From Actinomycetota bacterium (GTDB lineage: Bacteria > Actinomycetota > Geothermincolia > Geothermincolales > RBG-13-55-18): DNA of 64,000 nucleotides. Positions 36,565-46,767 of this stretch are shown here, piece after piece; position 1 is the stretch's first letter; each line of letters starts with the position of its first letter. The notes under the pieces are model-generated. The model did not search any database and was not told the DNA's origin. It saw nothing but the letters and a program-made list of their open reading frames with translations. The position numbers were made by a program, and so were the translations under genes. Location: the NCBI GenBank assembly GCA_003598015.1, contig QZKE01000053.1:1-64000 (forward strand). Direction: 5' to 3'.

Positions 36565-36818
36565 CGCCCCGACCGCAAGAACAACCGTATACGAAACCGG
36601 GGACCGCCATCTGTTACCTTACATATACTTGATAATCCTGCTCAAATGGAAGCAGCCGACCTGTGGGGCCAGCTGCTTTCCGGGTGGGGCGTTGGACTTT
36701 AAAAAAGTCCTATACATATTCTCGGCCATATTCCACCTTCTTGGTATCGGCCTTTGGTATTAGAAAACCAGGGACTTTACGATAATTACACCATTTTGGT
36801 AGTATTGCTTAAGCTTAC

Positions 36819-36838
36819 AAAGCCGATCGTGGCTTTTT
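36819..36838 (+). terminator. Rho-independent terminator in long intergenic region
   Basis: AAAGCC-gatcgt-GGCTTTTT. Confidence 0.6.
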
Positions 36839-37151
36839 GTTAACAGTAATTCTCCCGTCAAGCGGTCCCGGCCATGAGCGGGGTAGCGGCGCGGCCTGGG
36901 CCCGGTAACGAGGTGGAAAGGGCAGGATGGTATAGGTTATTATACGTTTAACCGCACATGACAAAACCGGTATGAGGGTACGCGCACATGGGCTGCGGCT
37001 GGAGCGGATGCAAGGGGATCGCGGCTTGGAGAATCACCGCTTCGGCAACCGGTTTCGGCATCATTCATGGGCTGGATTCCGGCTTGATAGCCGGGTTTGA
37101 ACGGATAGCACGGTCGAACATTCAAGATCAGTCCAGAGGGGGAGGGAGAGC

Positions 37152-38873
37152 ATGGAAAAGAACTTCAAGTGCTGGCCTGAGGGTGTTTTCAAGAACCTCA
37201 CTTACCCGGAGGTGCCCATCCAACAGATCCTGCGCTCCGCGGCCCTGCAGTGGCCGTGGCGCAACGCTATCATCTTCGGGGGGATGGAGATAACCTTCCA
37301 GGAGCTGGACACTCTTTCGGATCGTTTCGCCACCGCTCTGGCTTCCATGGGGGTAAAGAAGGGAGACCGGGTGGGTATACACCTGCCCAACTGTCCCCAG
37401 TTCGCCATCGCCTACTATGGGCTGCTCAAGGCCGGCGCTGTCTTCGTGCCCATGAGCCCCCTGCTGGCGGAAAGGGAAATCGACTTCGAGCTGAACGATG
37501 CGGATGTCGAGACCTTTATCGGTCTTGATATGCTCTTCGCCGTTCCCCAGCAGGTGATCCCCAACAGCCCCGTGAAAAGGACCATCATCGTAAGCCTGGC
37601 GGATTGTTACCCGCCCCTGTCGGCTCCCGTGAAGATGTTGCAGAAACAACCAGTGCCCGAGGGTACCATCGATTTCGTGTCCATGGTCACCGATTACCCC
37701 GCGGAGCCGCCCCAGGTGGAGTTCAACGTCAAGGAGGATCTGGCGCACATCGCCTATACGGGCGGTACCACCGGGACCCCCAAGGGTGTCATGGTAACCC
37801 ACTACAACGGCGTGGCGAACTGCTGCCAGTTCGCTTACTGGTTCGGCGGTGGCGATATCGTCTTCGAAGACGGCATGTTCAAGGTCAAACGCATGGAGGG
37901 CGACAGGGACGAAGACCATGCTGTCGGACAAGGCAAGGAGATCTCGCTCATCGTAGTGCCCTGGTTCCATGCCATGGGCGCCATCGGCTATCTCTCCATG
38001 CAGCTCCTGGGGGGCAACACGCTGGTGGTCTTCCCGCGTTTCGACCCCACCGAGTACCTGCAGGCCATCCCCAAGTACCGCGCCACCGTCTTCGGGGGAG
38101 CCCCCCAGCTCTTCATTCCCCTGGTGGAGAACCCACTATTCCAGGATACCGACCTTTCCGGCATCAGGATGGTGGCCTCGGGCGCGGCCCCCATACCTCA
38201 CCATCTCCTGGAGACCCTGACGGATAAGATACCCGGCGTCATATGCGAGGCCTACGGCCTCTCGGAATGCACCATGGGCTGCTGCGCCAACCCCCCCAGT
38301 CGCGAGGGATTCCGCCTGGGATCGGTGGGCCTGCCCATCCAGGATACCGAGATAAGGATTATGGAGGCCGAGGAGGGCAAAGAAGAGGTGCCGGTGGGGG
38401 AGATAGGGGAGATCTGTATCAAGGGACCCCAGGTAATGCAGGGTTACTGGAACAAGCCCGAGGAGACCGCGCAGGTGCTGCGCGGCGGCTGGCTCTATAC
38501 GGGTGATATCGGCAGGTTCGACGAGGACGGCTACCTGTATATCGTCGACCGCAAGAAGGATATGCTCATCTACAAGGGTTACAACGTGTATCCCCGCGAC
38601 CTGGAGGACGTCATCAACGAACATCCGATGGTGGCCCAGTCCGCGGTGGTGGGAAAGTATGACGAGAGCAAGGGCGATATCCCCATCGCCTTCGTGGAAC
38701 TGGTTCCCGGCGGCAGTATCAGCGAGGAGGAGCTGCTTGAATACGCTAACGGCAGGCTCGCCGCGTACAAGAAGATCCGCGTGGTGAAGATAGTCGAAGC
38801 ACTGCCGGCCAGCGGCGCCGGCAAGATCCTCAGGCGGGAGCTGCGGGACCAGGCCCAGGATTTCGAGCTCTGA
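37152..38873 (+). CDS. Acyl-CoA synthetase (AMP-binding)
   Basis: YTGGTTGTPKGVMVTH, GYWNKPEET, YTGDIGRFDEDGYLYIVDRKKDM. Confidence 0.95.
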   Translation: MEKNFKCWPEGVFKNLTYPEVPIQQILRSAALQWPWRNAIIFGGMEITFQELDTLSDRFATALASMGVKKGDRVGIHLPNCPQFAIAYYGLLKAGAVFVPMSPLLAEREIDFELNDADVETFIGLDMLFAVPQQVIPNSPVKRTIIVSLADCYPPLSAPVKMLQKQPVPEGTIDFVSMVTDYPAEPPQVEFNVKEDLAHIAYTGGTTGTPKGVMVTHYNGVANCCQFAYWFGGGDIVFEDGMFKVKRMEGDRDEDHAVGQGKEISLIVVPWFHAMGAIGYLSMQLLGGNTLVVFPRFDPTEYLQAIPKYRATVFGGAPQLFIPLVENPLFQDTDLSGIRMVASGAAPIPHHLLETLTDKIPGVICEAYGLSECTMGCCANPPSREGFRLGSVGLPIQDTEIRIMEAEEGKEEVPVGEIGEICIKGPQVMQGYWNKPEETAQVLRGGWLYTGDIGRFDEDGYLYIVDRKKDMLIYKGYNVYPRDLEDVINEHPMVAQSAVVGKYDESKGDIPIAFVELVPGGSISEEELLEYANGRLAAYKKIRVVKIVEALPASGAGKILRRELRDQAQDFEL

Positions 38874-39464
38874 GCGCATCGCACAGGACATACTAGGGAG
38901 TAGCGCTCCAGGCATCCCACACGATGCCATGCGGTAGCGAGGGCCCATGCAGAGGCCAACGAGGGCAGGCCTTAAAGCACCGTAAGAGAGGCTGGGATAT
39001 CTACTTTACATAAGACATATTATCGGCGTTTTTGGTTATTACGGCCTCTGTCCATGAAAACGGGCCGGCGCCAGCCTACGCGCCATCTTTACCCCGCTTT
39101 GCCGCTCCGTATCGGGAAGATCGCCTGTTCTCTCCCGGGGATACCGCGCTTCTCCCGGGACAACTTGCCCGGCTGGCCATGTGTCGACAGGCGTTTCCCT
39201 CGCATAAAACCGAGAAACCCCCCTCGAAGGCACAATGGCGCACGGATCGCGCCCAATGATATATGCAAATCTCACATGCATGAGCATTTTCCATTCCGTA
39301 TGCATCACACATGATATCAGGGGTTCCACGAACGCCGGACTCACTCATTCAACTCGCGCAGGGGCGGACCGTTTACTATATAGTGAACATAATATAGATA
39401 TATGTATACTATTGTGGCCTTAGCCTCATATGGACGGTCCTGCGCCACTCTCGCCCATCCGGCG

Positions 39465-39881
39465 TCAGCTGGGTCTGAACGCCAGGAAGGTCTTGGCTTT
39501 CTCCCCTTCCCCGCGATGCAGGAACTCCACGGTCATGGGCGTGCCGATCTTGATCGCTTCGGGATCACTGGCGTCCACACCCTCTATACGGGCCACGATC
39601 CTGGGCCCCTCCGCCAGGGTGACAACGCCGGTGCAATAGGGGTTCTTCCTGTCGTATCCCTCCTCGATCATGAAAGCGGGCCCGATGGAGATGCAGGTAT
39701 AGGCGGCGAGTTCGCCCTCACCCTTCATCTCGTACCACTCCATGTCCTCACTGCGGCACTCGAGACAGAAATGGCGCGGCGGGACGTACAACTGCCCGCA
39801 CTTTCTGCACTTCGAGCCCATGAACTTATCCTCGTCCAGATACAGGCGGTACGAAATATCGCTGAAAGGCCGTTCTTCCAT
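39465..39881 (-). CDS. DUF35 zinc-ribbon OB-fold acyl-CoA-associated protein
   Basis: GSKCRKCGQLYVPPRHFCLEC; adjacent to thiolase. Confidence 0.9.
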   Translation of the reverse strand: MEERPFSDISYRLYLDEDKFMGSKCRKCGQLYVPPRHFCLECRSEDMEWYEMKGEGELAAYTCISIGPAFMIEEGYDRKNPYCTGVVTLAEGPRIVARIEGVDASDPEAIKIGTPMTVEFLHRGEGEKAKTFLAFRPS

Positions 39882-39885
39882 CGCC

Positions 39886-41151
39886 CTACCTCCTCTCGAA
39901 GATGGTGAAGGTGCAGGTGCCGCCGGTGCCGCCCAGGTTCTGGGTGGCCCCTATGTAGAGGTCCCTTCCCGGGATCTGCCGCTCGCCCGCCTCCCCCCGC
40001 AACTGTTTCCATATCTCGAACATCTGGGCAGTCCCCGTGGCGCCCACGGGATGCCCCTTGCACTTGAGGCCGCCCGAGGTGTTGATGGGCATGCGCCCCT
40101 CGCGCCTCGTTTCGCCATTGGCGATGGCCTTATAGCCCTCCCCTGCCTCGAAAAACCCCAGGTCCTCGATGTGTATGAGCTCCGCTATGCTGAAACAGTC
40201 ATGCACCTCCGCGAACTGGATGTCCTTGGGGCTCAGCCCCGACGTGCCGTAGGCCTCGACCGCCGCCTGCTTGTTGGCCTCGAACGAGGTGAGGCTGGGA
40301 CAGGCGTGCAGGCCCCTGCCGCTCCCCTGTCCGAATCCCACTATATGGATGGGGTTATCGGTGAAATTCTTGGCCAGATCCTCGGCCACCATCAGGATGC
40401 AACTGGCCCCGTCGCTGATAGGGCAGCAGTCGTAGAGATGCATGGGCCACGCCACCGCAGGGTTGAAGCCGGGGTCCCACAATGCCGCTTTTTCGTCGGC
40501 CCAGTCGGGCACGGGCTGCCCCTTCTTCTCCAACCGCGCCTTCCTGGCCTCCATGAGATCCCTTATGGTCTGCTTGAACTGGCCCTTGGGGTTCAGGGGG
40601 GCGTTCTCGTGGCTCTTGATGGTGATGTTCATGAGATCTTCCCGCCCCGCCCCGTATTTATGGAAGTAGGCAGTGGCCAGGGCTCCGAACACCCCGGGGA
40701 AGGTGTAGCCGGCCGCTCCCTCGTAAGGCGATGTGGCCAGCGCCAGCCCCTCGGTCACCTCCTCCGTGGAGCACTTGGACATCTCCTCCACCCCGCCCGC
40801 CAGCACGATATCGTACATGCCGGAGGCGATGGCCATGAGGCCGTCCCGCATGGCCAGCGTGCTGGAGGCGCAGGCACCCTCCGTCCTCGTCACCGCTTTC
40901 GGCGCCAATCCGGCCAGGTCGGCGATGATAGGTCCCCAGTGCGCCTGGTGCACGAAGAAATCGTTGCTGAAATTGCCGATCCACGCGGCCTGGATATCCG
41001 CGGGGTCGCATCCCTTGTCCACGTTCGCGAGCATCTCGCTGAAGGCCTCGGCGAACACGTCCTTGGAGTCCTTGTCCGGGAACATACCGAAGTTGGACAT
41101 TCCCGCCCCCACGATGGCCACTCCCCTGCCTAATTTTCTCTTCTTTGACAT
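39886..41151 (-). CDS. Thiolase-family protein
   Basis: EGACASSTLAMRDG active-site Cys, VHDCFSIAE, GGLKCKGHPVGATGTAQ. Confidence 0.93.
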   Translation of the reverse strand: MSKKRKLGRGVAIVGAGMSNFGMFPDKDSKDVFAEAFSEMLANVDKGCDPADIQAAWIGNFSNDFFVHQAHWGPIIADLAGLAPKAVTRTEGACASSTLAMRDGLMAIASGMYDIVLAGGVEEMSKCSTEEVTEGLALATSPYEGAAGYTFPGVFGALATAYFHKYGAGREDLMNITIKSHENAPLNPKGQFKQTIRDLMEARKARLEKKGQPVPDWADEKAALWDPGFNPAVAWPMHLYDCCPISDGASCILMVAEDLAKNFTDNPIHIVGFGQGSGRGLHACPSLTSFEANKQAAVEAYGTSGLSPKDIQFAEVHDCFSIAELIHIEDLGFFEAGEGYKAIANGETRREGRMPINTSGGLKCKGHPVGATGTAQMFEIWKQLRGEAGERQIPGRDLYIGATQNLGGTGGTCTFTIFERR

Positions 41152-41256
41152 CCCCCGACCTCCTTAATCTGGTACCGGGACAGGACGGTCATCCTCTCCG
41201 CGATCCTTCATCATGAGCGCGCCCGCCAACCCGCGGGCGCCTCCGGGCCACCACCT

Positions 41257-41664
41257 CTATTCTACCTTCATGCTCTTCAGGTTCTCCCTGATGAATGTGA
41301 CGATGTCCGCCGTTACCGTGCCGGGGCCGAAAACGCCGTCCATGCCTATCTCCTTCAGCTCGTCGTGATCCTGTTCAGGAAAGACCCCACCGACGATGAG
41401 GAGGAAATCATCGCGCGCGCCCTGCGCCTTCAGCTCGTCGATCAGCTCGCCGGCCCACTCCAGGTGGGCTCCGGAATGTACGGAGAAGCCCAAGACGTCC
41501 ACGTCCTCCTGGATGGCCGCCTCGACCACGCCCGCGACGGTCTTGAAGCCGAAGAAAATCGTCTCCATGCTCGCCTCGGAGAGCGCCTTGGAGACGGTCA
41601 TGATCCCCCGCCAGTGCCCGTCCAGTCCCGGCTTGAAGAGGAGCACCCTTATCTTCTTGTCCAT
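41257..41664 (-). CDS. B12-binding small subunit of acyl-CoA mutase
   Basis: KPGLDGHWRG (DxHxxG), VLGFSVHSG, VGGVFPEQD. Confidence 0.93.
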   Translation of the reverse strand: MDKKIRVLLFKPGLDGHWRGIMTVSKALSEASMETIFFGFKTVAGVVEAAIQEDVDVLGFSVHSGAHLEWAGELIDELKAQGARDDFLLIVGGVFPEQDHDELKEIGMDGVFGPGTVTADIVTFIRENLKSMKVE

Positions 41665-41679
41665 CTCACCCTCCCCTCC

Positions 41680-43362
41680 TCAGGCCACGAAGGGCAACTG
41701 CCAGATACCCCAGATCTCCCGGTACACTCCGGTGATCTCACCCAGGGTGGCGCCCGCCGCGGTGAGTTCGCTCACCACCGGCAGCACATTCTCGCGTTTC
41801 TCGCATACCTCGCGCAACTGGTTGAGGAGAGCGGCGACCTTGGACTCGTCTCTTTCCCTGCGCAGATCGGCCAGGCGGTCCTTCTCGACCTCCGCCGCCC
41901 GGGGATTGGTGCGGAAGGGCGGAGTAGCCTCTTCGTCTTCCATAACGTAGCAGTTGACGCCGATTATCCTCTCGTCTCCTGACTCCTGGTCGCGGCGCCG
42001 CTTGTTGAAGGCCTTGCTCATCTCGTTGAAGAGCCAGCCCGTGTTGAGGGCCTCCACCACGCCTCCCATCTCCTCGATACGCATGAAATAATCCCAGATG
42101 CGTTCCTCCAGCTCGCGCGTGAGCGCCTCCACGTAGTAGGATCCCGCCAGGGGGTCGACCACGCTGGTCACTCCGGTCTCCTCCTGGATGAGCTCCTGGG
42201 TGCGCACCGCCAGGCGCACCGACTCCTCGGAGGGCAGGCAGATGGCCTCGTCATAGGAGTTGGTATGCAGGGACTGCGTGCCCCCGAGCACGGCCTCCAG
42301 CGCCTGGTAGGCGGTGCGGACGATATTCACCATGGGCTGCTGGGCGGTGAGGGAACAACCCGCGGTCTGCACGTGGAAGCGGAAGCGGTAGGCGTCGGGG
42401 TTCTCGGGATGGTAGCGCTCCTTCATCAGGCGGTACCATAGCTTGCGCGCGGCGCGGTACTTGGCGATCTCTTCGAAGAAATCCCGGTGGGCCGAGAGGT
42501 GGAAAGCGAGGCGGTGCACAAAATCGTCGATCTTCCACCCGCGCCTGAGCAGTTCCTCGATATGGGCGACGGCGTTGGCCAGTCCCATGCCGATCTCCTG
42601 CACCGCGTCTATGCCCCCCTCGCGATAGTTATAGGTGGTGAAATTGATGGGGTTCCAGCGCGGCGCCTCGCCCATGGCGGTACAGTACTCGATGAGGTCG
42701 CAGGCGAGTTTGAGCAGGTCGGCTGGTTTCAGGGATCCCCATGGGATGTAGCCTATGGTCATGGTGAGGATATCGTTCTGTGTGGTTCCGGCGAGCTGCT
42801 CCTTGCGCATGCCGCGCTCCCTGGCCACGTTGAAGTACATGGAGGTGATGGCGGCGGAGGTCATGGGCTCGACTACCAGGGCCACGCTCATCTTCTCGAT
42901 GGGAAGGTTGTCCACCAGGGCCTCTACGCCGCGGATGGAATACAGCGGCACTCCTTCCTTCCCCACCTCGTGAGCGGCGCCGTGCACCTCCTGGTCGGGG
43001 TCGACCCCCGAGAAGGTGAGGGAATCCACGGCCGCCGAAAAGCCCGTCTCTCCCTCGTCGTAGAGCATCCTCCAGCGGTCGTTGGTCTCCTCCGGGGTGC
43101 CGTGGCCGCTGAACATGCGTATGGTCCAGTGCCTCCCGCGGTACATGGTGGGGTAAACGCCCCGGGTATAGGGCGGTTGTCCGGGAAAGCCGATATCCCG
43201 GACGTAGTCGATATTCTCGGTATCCAGCGGCGTGTAGAGGTCCTTTACCGGGATGCCGGCATCGCTGGTAAACTCCGGTTTGCGCTCCTCCCAACCATCC
43301 TTCTCCTTGTTCCAACCCTCCAGTCCTTGTGTGATCTCCTCGCTGTCTGCCATCTTCATCAA
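41680..43362 (-). CDS. Divergent methylmalonyl-CoA mutase-family large subunit
   Basis: MCM-family fold ([38 protein letters not shown]) with altered active-site residues. Confidence 0.93.
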   Translation of the reverse strand: MMKMADSEEITQGLEGWNKEKDGWEERKPEFTSDAGIPVKDLYTPLDTENIDYVRDIGFPGQPPYTRGVYPTMYRGRHWTIRMFSGHGTPEETNDRWRMLYDEGETGFSAAVDSLTFSGVDPDQEVHGAAHEVGKEGVPLYSIRGVEALVDNLPIEKMSVALVVEPMTSAAITSMYFNVARERGMRKEQLAGTTQNDILTMTIGYIPWGSLKPADLLKLACDLIEYCTAMGEAPRWNPINFTTYNYREGGIDAVQEIGMGLANAVAHIEELLRRGWKIDDFVHRLAFHLSAHRDFFEEIAKYRAARKLWYRLMKERYHPENPDAYRFRFHVQTAGCSLTAQQPMVNIVRTAYQALEAVLGGTQSLHTNSYDEAICLPSEESVRLAVRTQELIQEETGVTSVVDPLAGSYYVEALTRELEERIWDYFMRIEEMGGVVEALNTGWLFNEMSKAFNKRRRDQESGDERIIGVNCYVMEDEEATPPFRTNPRAAEVEKDRLADLRRERDESKVAALLNQLREVCEKRENVLPVVSELTAAGATLGEITGVYREIWGIWQLPFVA

Positions 43363-43399
43363 CCCCTCTTATCGAGTATTCTCCGCTTTCCGCCCGCCA

Positions 43400-44536
43400 T
43401 CACTTGAGCATCGCCCGGGAGATCACCAGCCTCTGCACCTGGTTGGTGCCCTCGTAGATCTGGGTGACCTTGGCGTCGCGCATCATGCGCTCCACAGGAT
43501 GGTCCCGCATGTAACCGTAACCCCCCATCACCTGCACGGCATCGGTGGTCACCTGCATGGCCGTATCCGACGCCTTCATCTTGGACATGGCCGAGAAGAT
43601 GGAGAGGTCGGGATCCTTGCGGTCGGCCATGCTGGCTGCCTTGTACACCAGCAGGCGCGCCGCCTCCACCTCGGTGGCCATGTCGGCCAGCATGAAGCCC
43701 ACGCCCTGCAGCGTCCCTATGGGCCGGCCGAAGGCCTGGCGCTCCCGCGCCCAGTCCACGGCGCATTCCAGGGCGCCCTGGGCGATGCCCAGGGCCTGTG
43801 CCCCCACCAGCGGCCGGGAGTTGTCCAGGGTCTTCATGGCGGTCACGAAGCCGCTGCCCTCCTCTCCCAGGCGGTTCTCCACGGGTACGCGGCAATCGTC
43901 GAAAACCAGCTCCGCTACCTGGGCGGCGCGCAACCCCATCTTATCCTCGATCTTTCCGACCGATAGTCCCTCCACCTCACCCACGCAGAAGGCGCTTATC
44001 CCCCGGTATCCCTTGTCCGGGTCGGTCATGCAGAAGACGGAATGCAACTTCGCCAGTCCCCCGTTGGTGATGAAACACTTCTGGCCGTTTATTACATATA
44101 CGTCGCCGGCCCGGCGCGCCATGGTACGGGTGGCCCCGGCATCGGATCCGGACTCCCGCTCGGTGAGGCAGAACGCCGCCAGGATCTCTCCGCGCGCTGC
44201 GGCGGGGAGGTACTCGTGTTTGGTCTCCTCCGAGCCGGCGATGACGATGGGATATACGGCCAGCTTCTGCACCACGAAGATGAGGGAGGTCGTGGCACAT
44301 ATGCGCGCAAGCTCCTCGCCCACCACGCAGCAGGAAAGCAGGTCGGCTCCCGAACCGCCGTATTCCTCGGGGATGGCGTAGCCGAGCAGACCCTGTGAGG
44401 CGAGCAGCTTCTGGATATCCCAGGGGTACTCTCCGGAGCGGTCGATATCCGCCGCGCGCGGGGCGACCTTCTCCTCGGCCAGTTTGCGTATCTCCTTGCG
44501 CAGCGCCTCCTGTTCGGGCGTCAAGTAGAATCCCAT
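43400..44536 (-). CDS. Acyl-CoA dehydrogenase
   Basis: AFCLTERESGSDAGATRTMA, QVMGGYGYMRDHPVERMMRDAKVTQIYEGTNQVQ. Confidence 0.96.
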   Translation of the reverse strand: MGFYLTPEQEALRKEIRKLAEEKVAPRAADIDRSGEYPWDIQKLLASQGLLGYAIPEEYGGSGADLLSCCVVGEELARICATTSLIFVVQKLAVYPIVIAGSEETKHEYLPAAARGEILAAFCLTERESGSDAGATRTMARRAGDVYVINGQKCFITNGGLAKLHSVFCMTDPDKGYRGISAFCVGEVEGLSVGKIEDKMGLRAAQVAELVFDDCRVPVENRLGEEGSGFVTAMKTLDNSRPLVGAQALGIAQGALECAVDWARERQAFGRPIGTLQGVGFMLADMATEVEAARLLVYKAASMADRKDPDLSIFSAMSKMKASDTAMQVTTDAVQVMGGYGYMRDHPVERMMRDAKVTQIYEGTNQVQRLVISRAMLK

Positions 44537-44657
44537 CTCTCCCCCTCCATTGTTATGTATCTTGCTCTCATCCCATGCTCCATTCCGGTCCGCTCCCGAG
44601 GGTGCGTGTCGCGTCTTCTCCTCTGCATGCCCTGCTTCCAGGTTTCCGCCATATGCG

Positions 44658-45419
44658 CTAGAACGTGAACAGGCTTATTCCTCCGCTGACCTCAATCGCC
44701 TCGCCGGTGACAAAGCTCGATTCCTCGGAGGCCAGAAACGCTATGACCTCCGAGAGCTCCCTGGGGTCGCCGGAGCGGCGCATGGCCACCCTCTTGATGA
44801 TACGCTCGCGGAAGGGCTCGGCGACCTCGTAAAAACTCCCGGCGTCGAAAACCCCCAGCACCACGGCGTTGCAGGTGATGTTCTTGCGCGCTCCTTCCAG
44901 TGCCACCGTCTTGGTCAGCCCGATTAAACCCGCCTTGGTGGCGGCATAGCTGCATTGTCCGAATCCGCCCATGGTACCGGTCACCGAGGAGACGTTGATT
45001 ATCCTCCCCCAGCCCTTCTGTGCCATGTCCGGAAAGACCGTCTTGATGAGCAGGAACGGCCCGGTGAGGTTGACGCCTATGTCCGCGTCCCAGTCCTCCT
45101 TGGTCATATCGGTGATGGTAATGGCCCTGACGATGCCCTGGGCGGCGTTGTTAACCAGTATGTCAACGGGCCCCAGTTCTCCATGAACCCTCTCGACTCC
45201 CTGCTGCACGCTCGTCTCGTCCGAGAGGTCTATCTTCACGGCCATGGCCTTGCGACCCTTCTCCTCTACCTCCTTCACCACCTCCAGCGCCTTCGCCTCG
45301 CTGCGGTTGTATACCAGTGCTACATCGGCACCATGCTCGGCAAGCACCAGGCCGTGTACCCTCCCGAGCCCTCCGGACCCACCGGTTACGAGAGCCACCT
45401 TTCCTTCCAGAGTCATAGC
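44658..45419 (-). CDS. SDR oxidoreductase (3-oxoacyl reductase-like)
   Basis: TGGSGGLGRVHG, NNAAQG, YAATKAG. Confidence 0.92.
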   Translation of the reverse strand, partial: AMTLEGKVALVTGGSGGLGRVHGLVLAEHGADVALVYNRSEAKALEVVKEVEEKGRKAMAVKIDLSDETSVQQGVERVHGELGPVDILVNNAAQGIVRAITITDMTKEDWDADIGVNLTGPFLLIKTVFPDMAQKGWGRIINVSSVTGTMGGFGQCSYAATKAGLIGLTKTVALEGARKNITCNAVVLGVFDAGSFYEVAEPFRERIIKRVAMRRSGDPRELSEVIAFLASEESSFVTGEAIEVSGGISLFTF

Positions 45420-45470
45420 CATCCCTCCTGTTGGTCTTATCCCCCGCATTCCCCTGTATTTCCGCTCAAA

Positions 45471-45884
45471 CTACTCCAGTGGTTTGCCTGTGTGATAGGC
45501 CCAGCCGTGACATTGCGCTATCATCTTCCCGCTCGAGTCCGTTACCTGCATGCGGTAGAATCCCATCTTCCCCGCCCTCGTAACCAGCTCCACCTCGCCG
45601 TTCAGCACGTCCGACACATCCGCGGCGGCCAGGAAGTCTATTCCCACCGACAACGCCATGGCCTTGGTCCCGAAAGAGTTCGCAGCCGCCCCGAAAGCAA
45701 CGTCGGCAAGGGAGAATATCACCCCGCCGTGAATCATGCCCATGAAATTTACATGTCCCTGGTCGAGGCGCATGGTTACCCTGGCCCATCCCGGTCTTAT
45801 CTCGATTAATTCGGCGCCGATGCGCTCGGCATAGGGGTCCCTGGCGATTATCTCGCGTGTTTCACTGGAGACTTTTTCTTCCAC
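45471..45884 (-). CDS. Hotdog-fold thioesterase (PaaI-like)
   Basis: HVNFMGMIHGGVIFSLADVAFG. Confidence 0.9.
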   Translation of the reverse strand: MEEKVSSETREIIARDPYAERIGAELIEIRPGWARVTMRLDQGHVNFMGMIHGGVIFSLADVAFGAAANSFGTKAMALSVGIDFLAAADVSDVLNGEVELVTRAGKMGFYRMQVTDSSGKMIAQCHGWAYHTGKPLE

Positions 45885-46057
45885 CTGTACTCCCCTTCCC
45901 CAGCATACATTTCCTTATCGGTTCCTCATACCCGCGGGGTAAGTCCGGGTCTGCCTTAATCCCGCGTATTCATTAACCCGAAAACCGCAGACGAAACGCT
46001 TCTTTGCCGTTCCTCTTGCTCCGATAGCAAAAGGGACAGGCTACCGGCAGGAAACTT

Positions 46058-46085
46058 ATAAACTCATTAACGTTTATTAGTTTAT
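46058..46085. promoter_or_regulatory. Candidate TetR operator overlapping the acyl-CoA operon promoter
   Basis: ATAAACT-N14-AGTTTAT overlapping minus-strand TTGAAT-N17-GTTAAT. Confidence 0.5.
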
Positions 46086-46113
46086 GCTATTCAAGCATCC
46101 CCTTTTCTTCCTG

Positions 46114-46767
46114 TCAAGATAGTGGTAATTCACCTGGAAGTGCCGCTTTCCTGCCGTCCTTTTCCACGATCCCCTCCATGAGGATCTTCATGAAATCAGA
46201 ATATACCTCTTCGAGGCTGAGGCCGCTTTCGATGAGCAGGTAAGGACTGCTGGACAGGTCGACGATGCCCTGCACCATATAGGCGAAGACCACCGGGTTG
46301 ACGTCGCAGCGGAACTCGCTTTCTCGCGCCCCTTCCTCGATAATGCGCGTAAGAGCGTCTACGATTTTGCGGTAGAAATCACCATAAACGCCGAATACCT
46401 CGGGAAAGAAAGTCTCCACCTCTTTCACCAGGGATGGCTTGATGTGAGAGACCTCATCGACCACGTGTTTGCTCATAAGGTAGAGCTTGGTCATGGCATC
46501 CGCGTTCAGATCCAGGATCTCCTGCATACGCCGGAGTATCTTGGACGCCCTGCGGTTGAGGGCCGTCGTAAAGAGCTCGTCCTTGGAGGAGAAGGATTCG
46601 TAGATGGTCTTCTTGCTCATACGCAGTCTCTGCGACAGCTCGTCCATGTTGAAGCGGCGGTAGCCGACCTCGAAGGCATACTGCTCAGCCTCTTCCAGGA
46701 TCTTCCGCGACCTCTCGTCTCCCGTCACCGCATACCCCTCAGGCTCCGTCTTAGGCTCCGCCTTCAT
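46114..46767 (-). CDS. TetR/AcrR-family regulator
   Basis: N-terminal HTH YRRFNMDELSQRLRMSKKTIYESFSSKDELF. Confidence 0.93.
   Translation of the reverse strand: MKAEPKTEPEGYAVTGDERSRKILEEAEQYAFEVGYRRFNMDELSQRLRMSKKTIYESFSSKDELFTTALNRRASKILRRMQEILDLNADAMTKLYLMSKHVVDEVSHIKPSLVKEVETFFPEVFGVYGDFYRKIVDALTRIIEEGARESEFRCDVNPVVFAYMVQGIVDLSSSPYLLIESGLSLEEVYSDFMKILMEGIVEKDGRKAALPGELPLS

Noticed and set aside
39742-41133. Long plus-strand ORF (463 aa) antisense to the thiolase
   Set aside because: High-GC mirror ORF; composition is His/Gly/Arg-rich with no recognisable domain, while the minus frame is a clear thiolase
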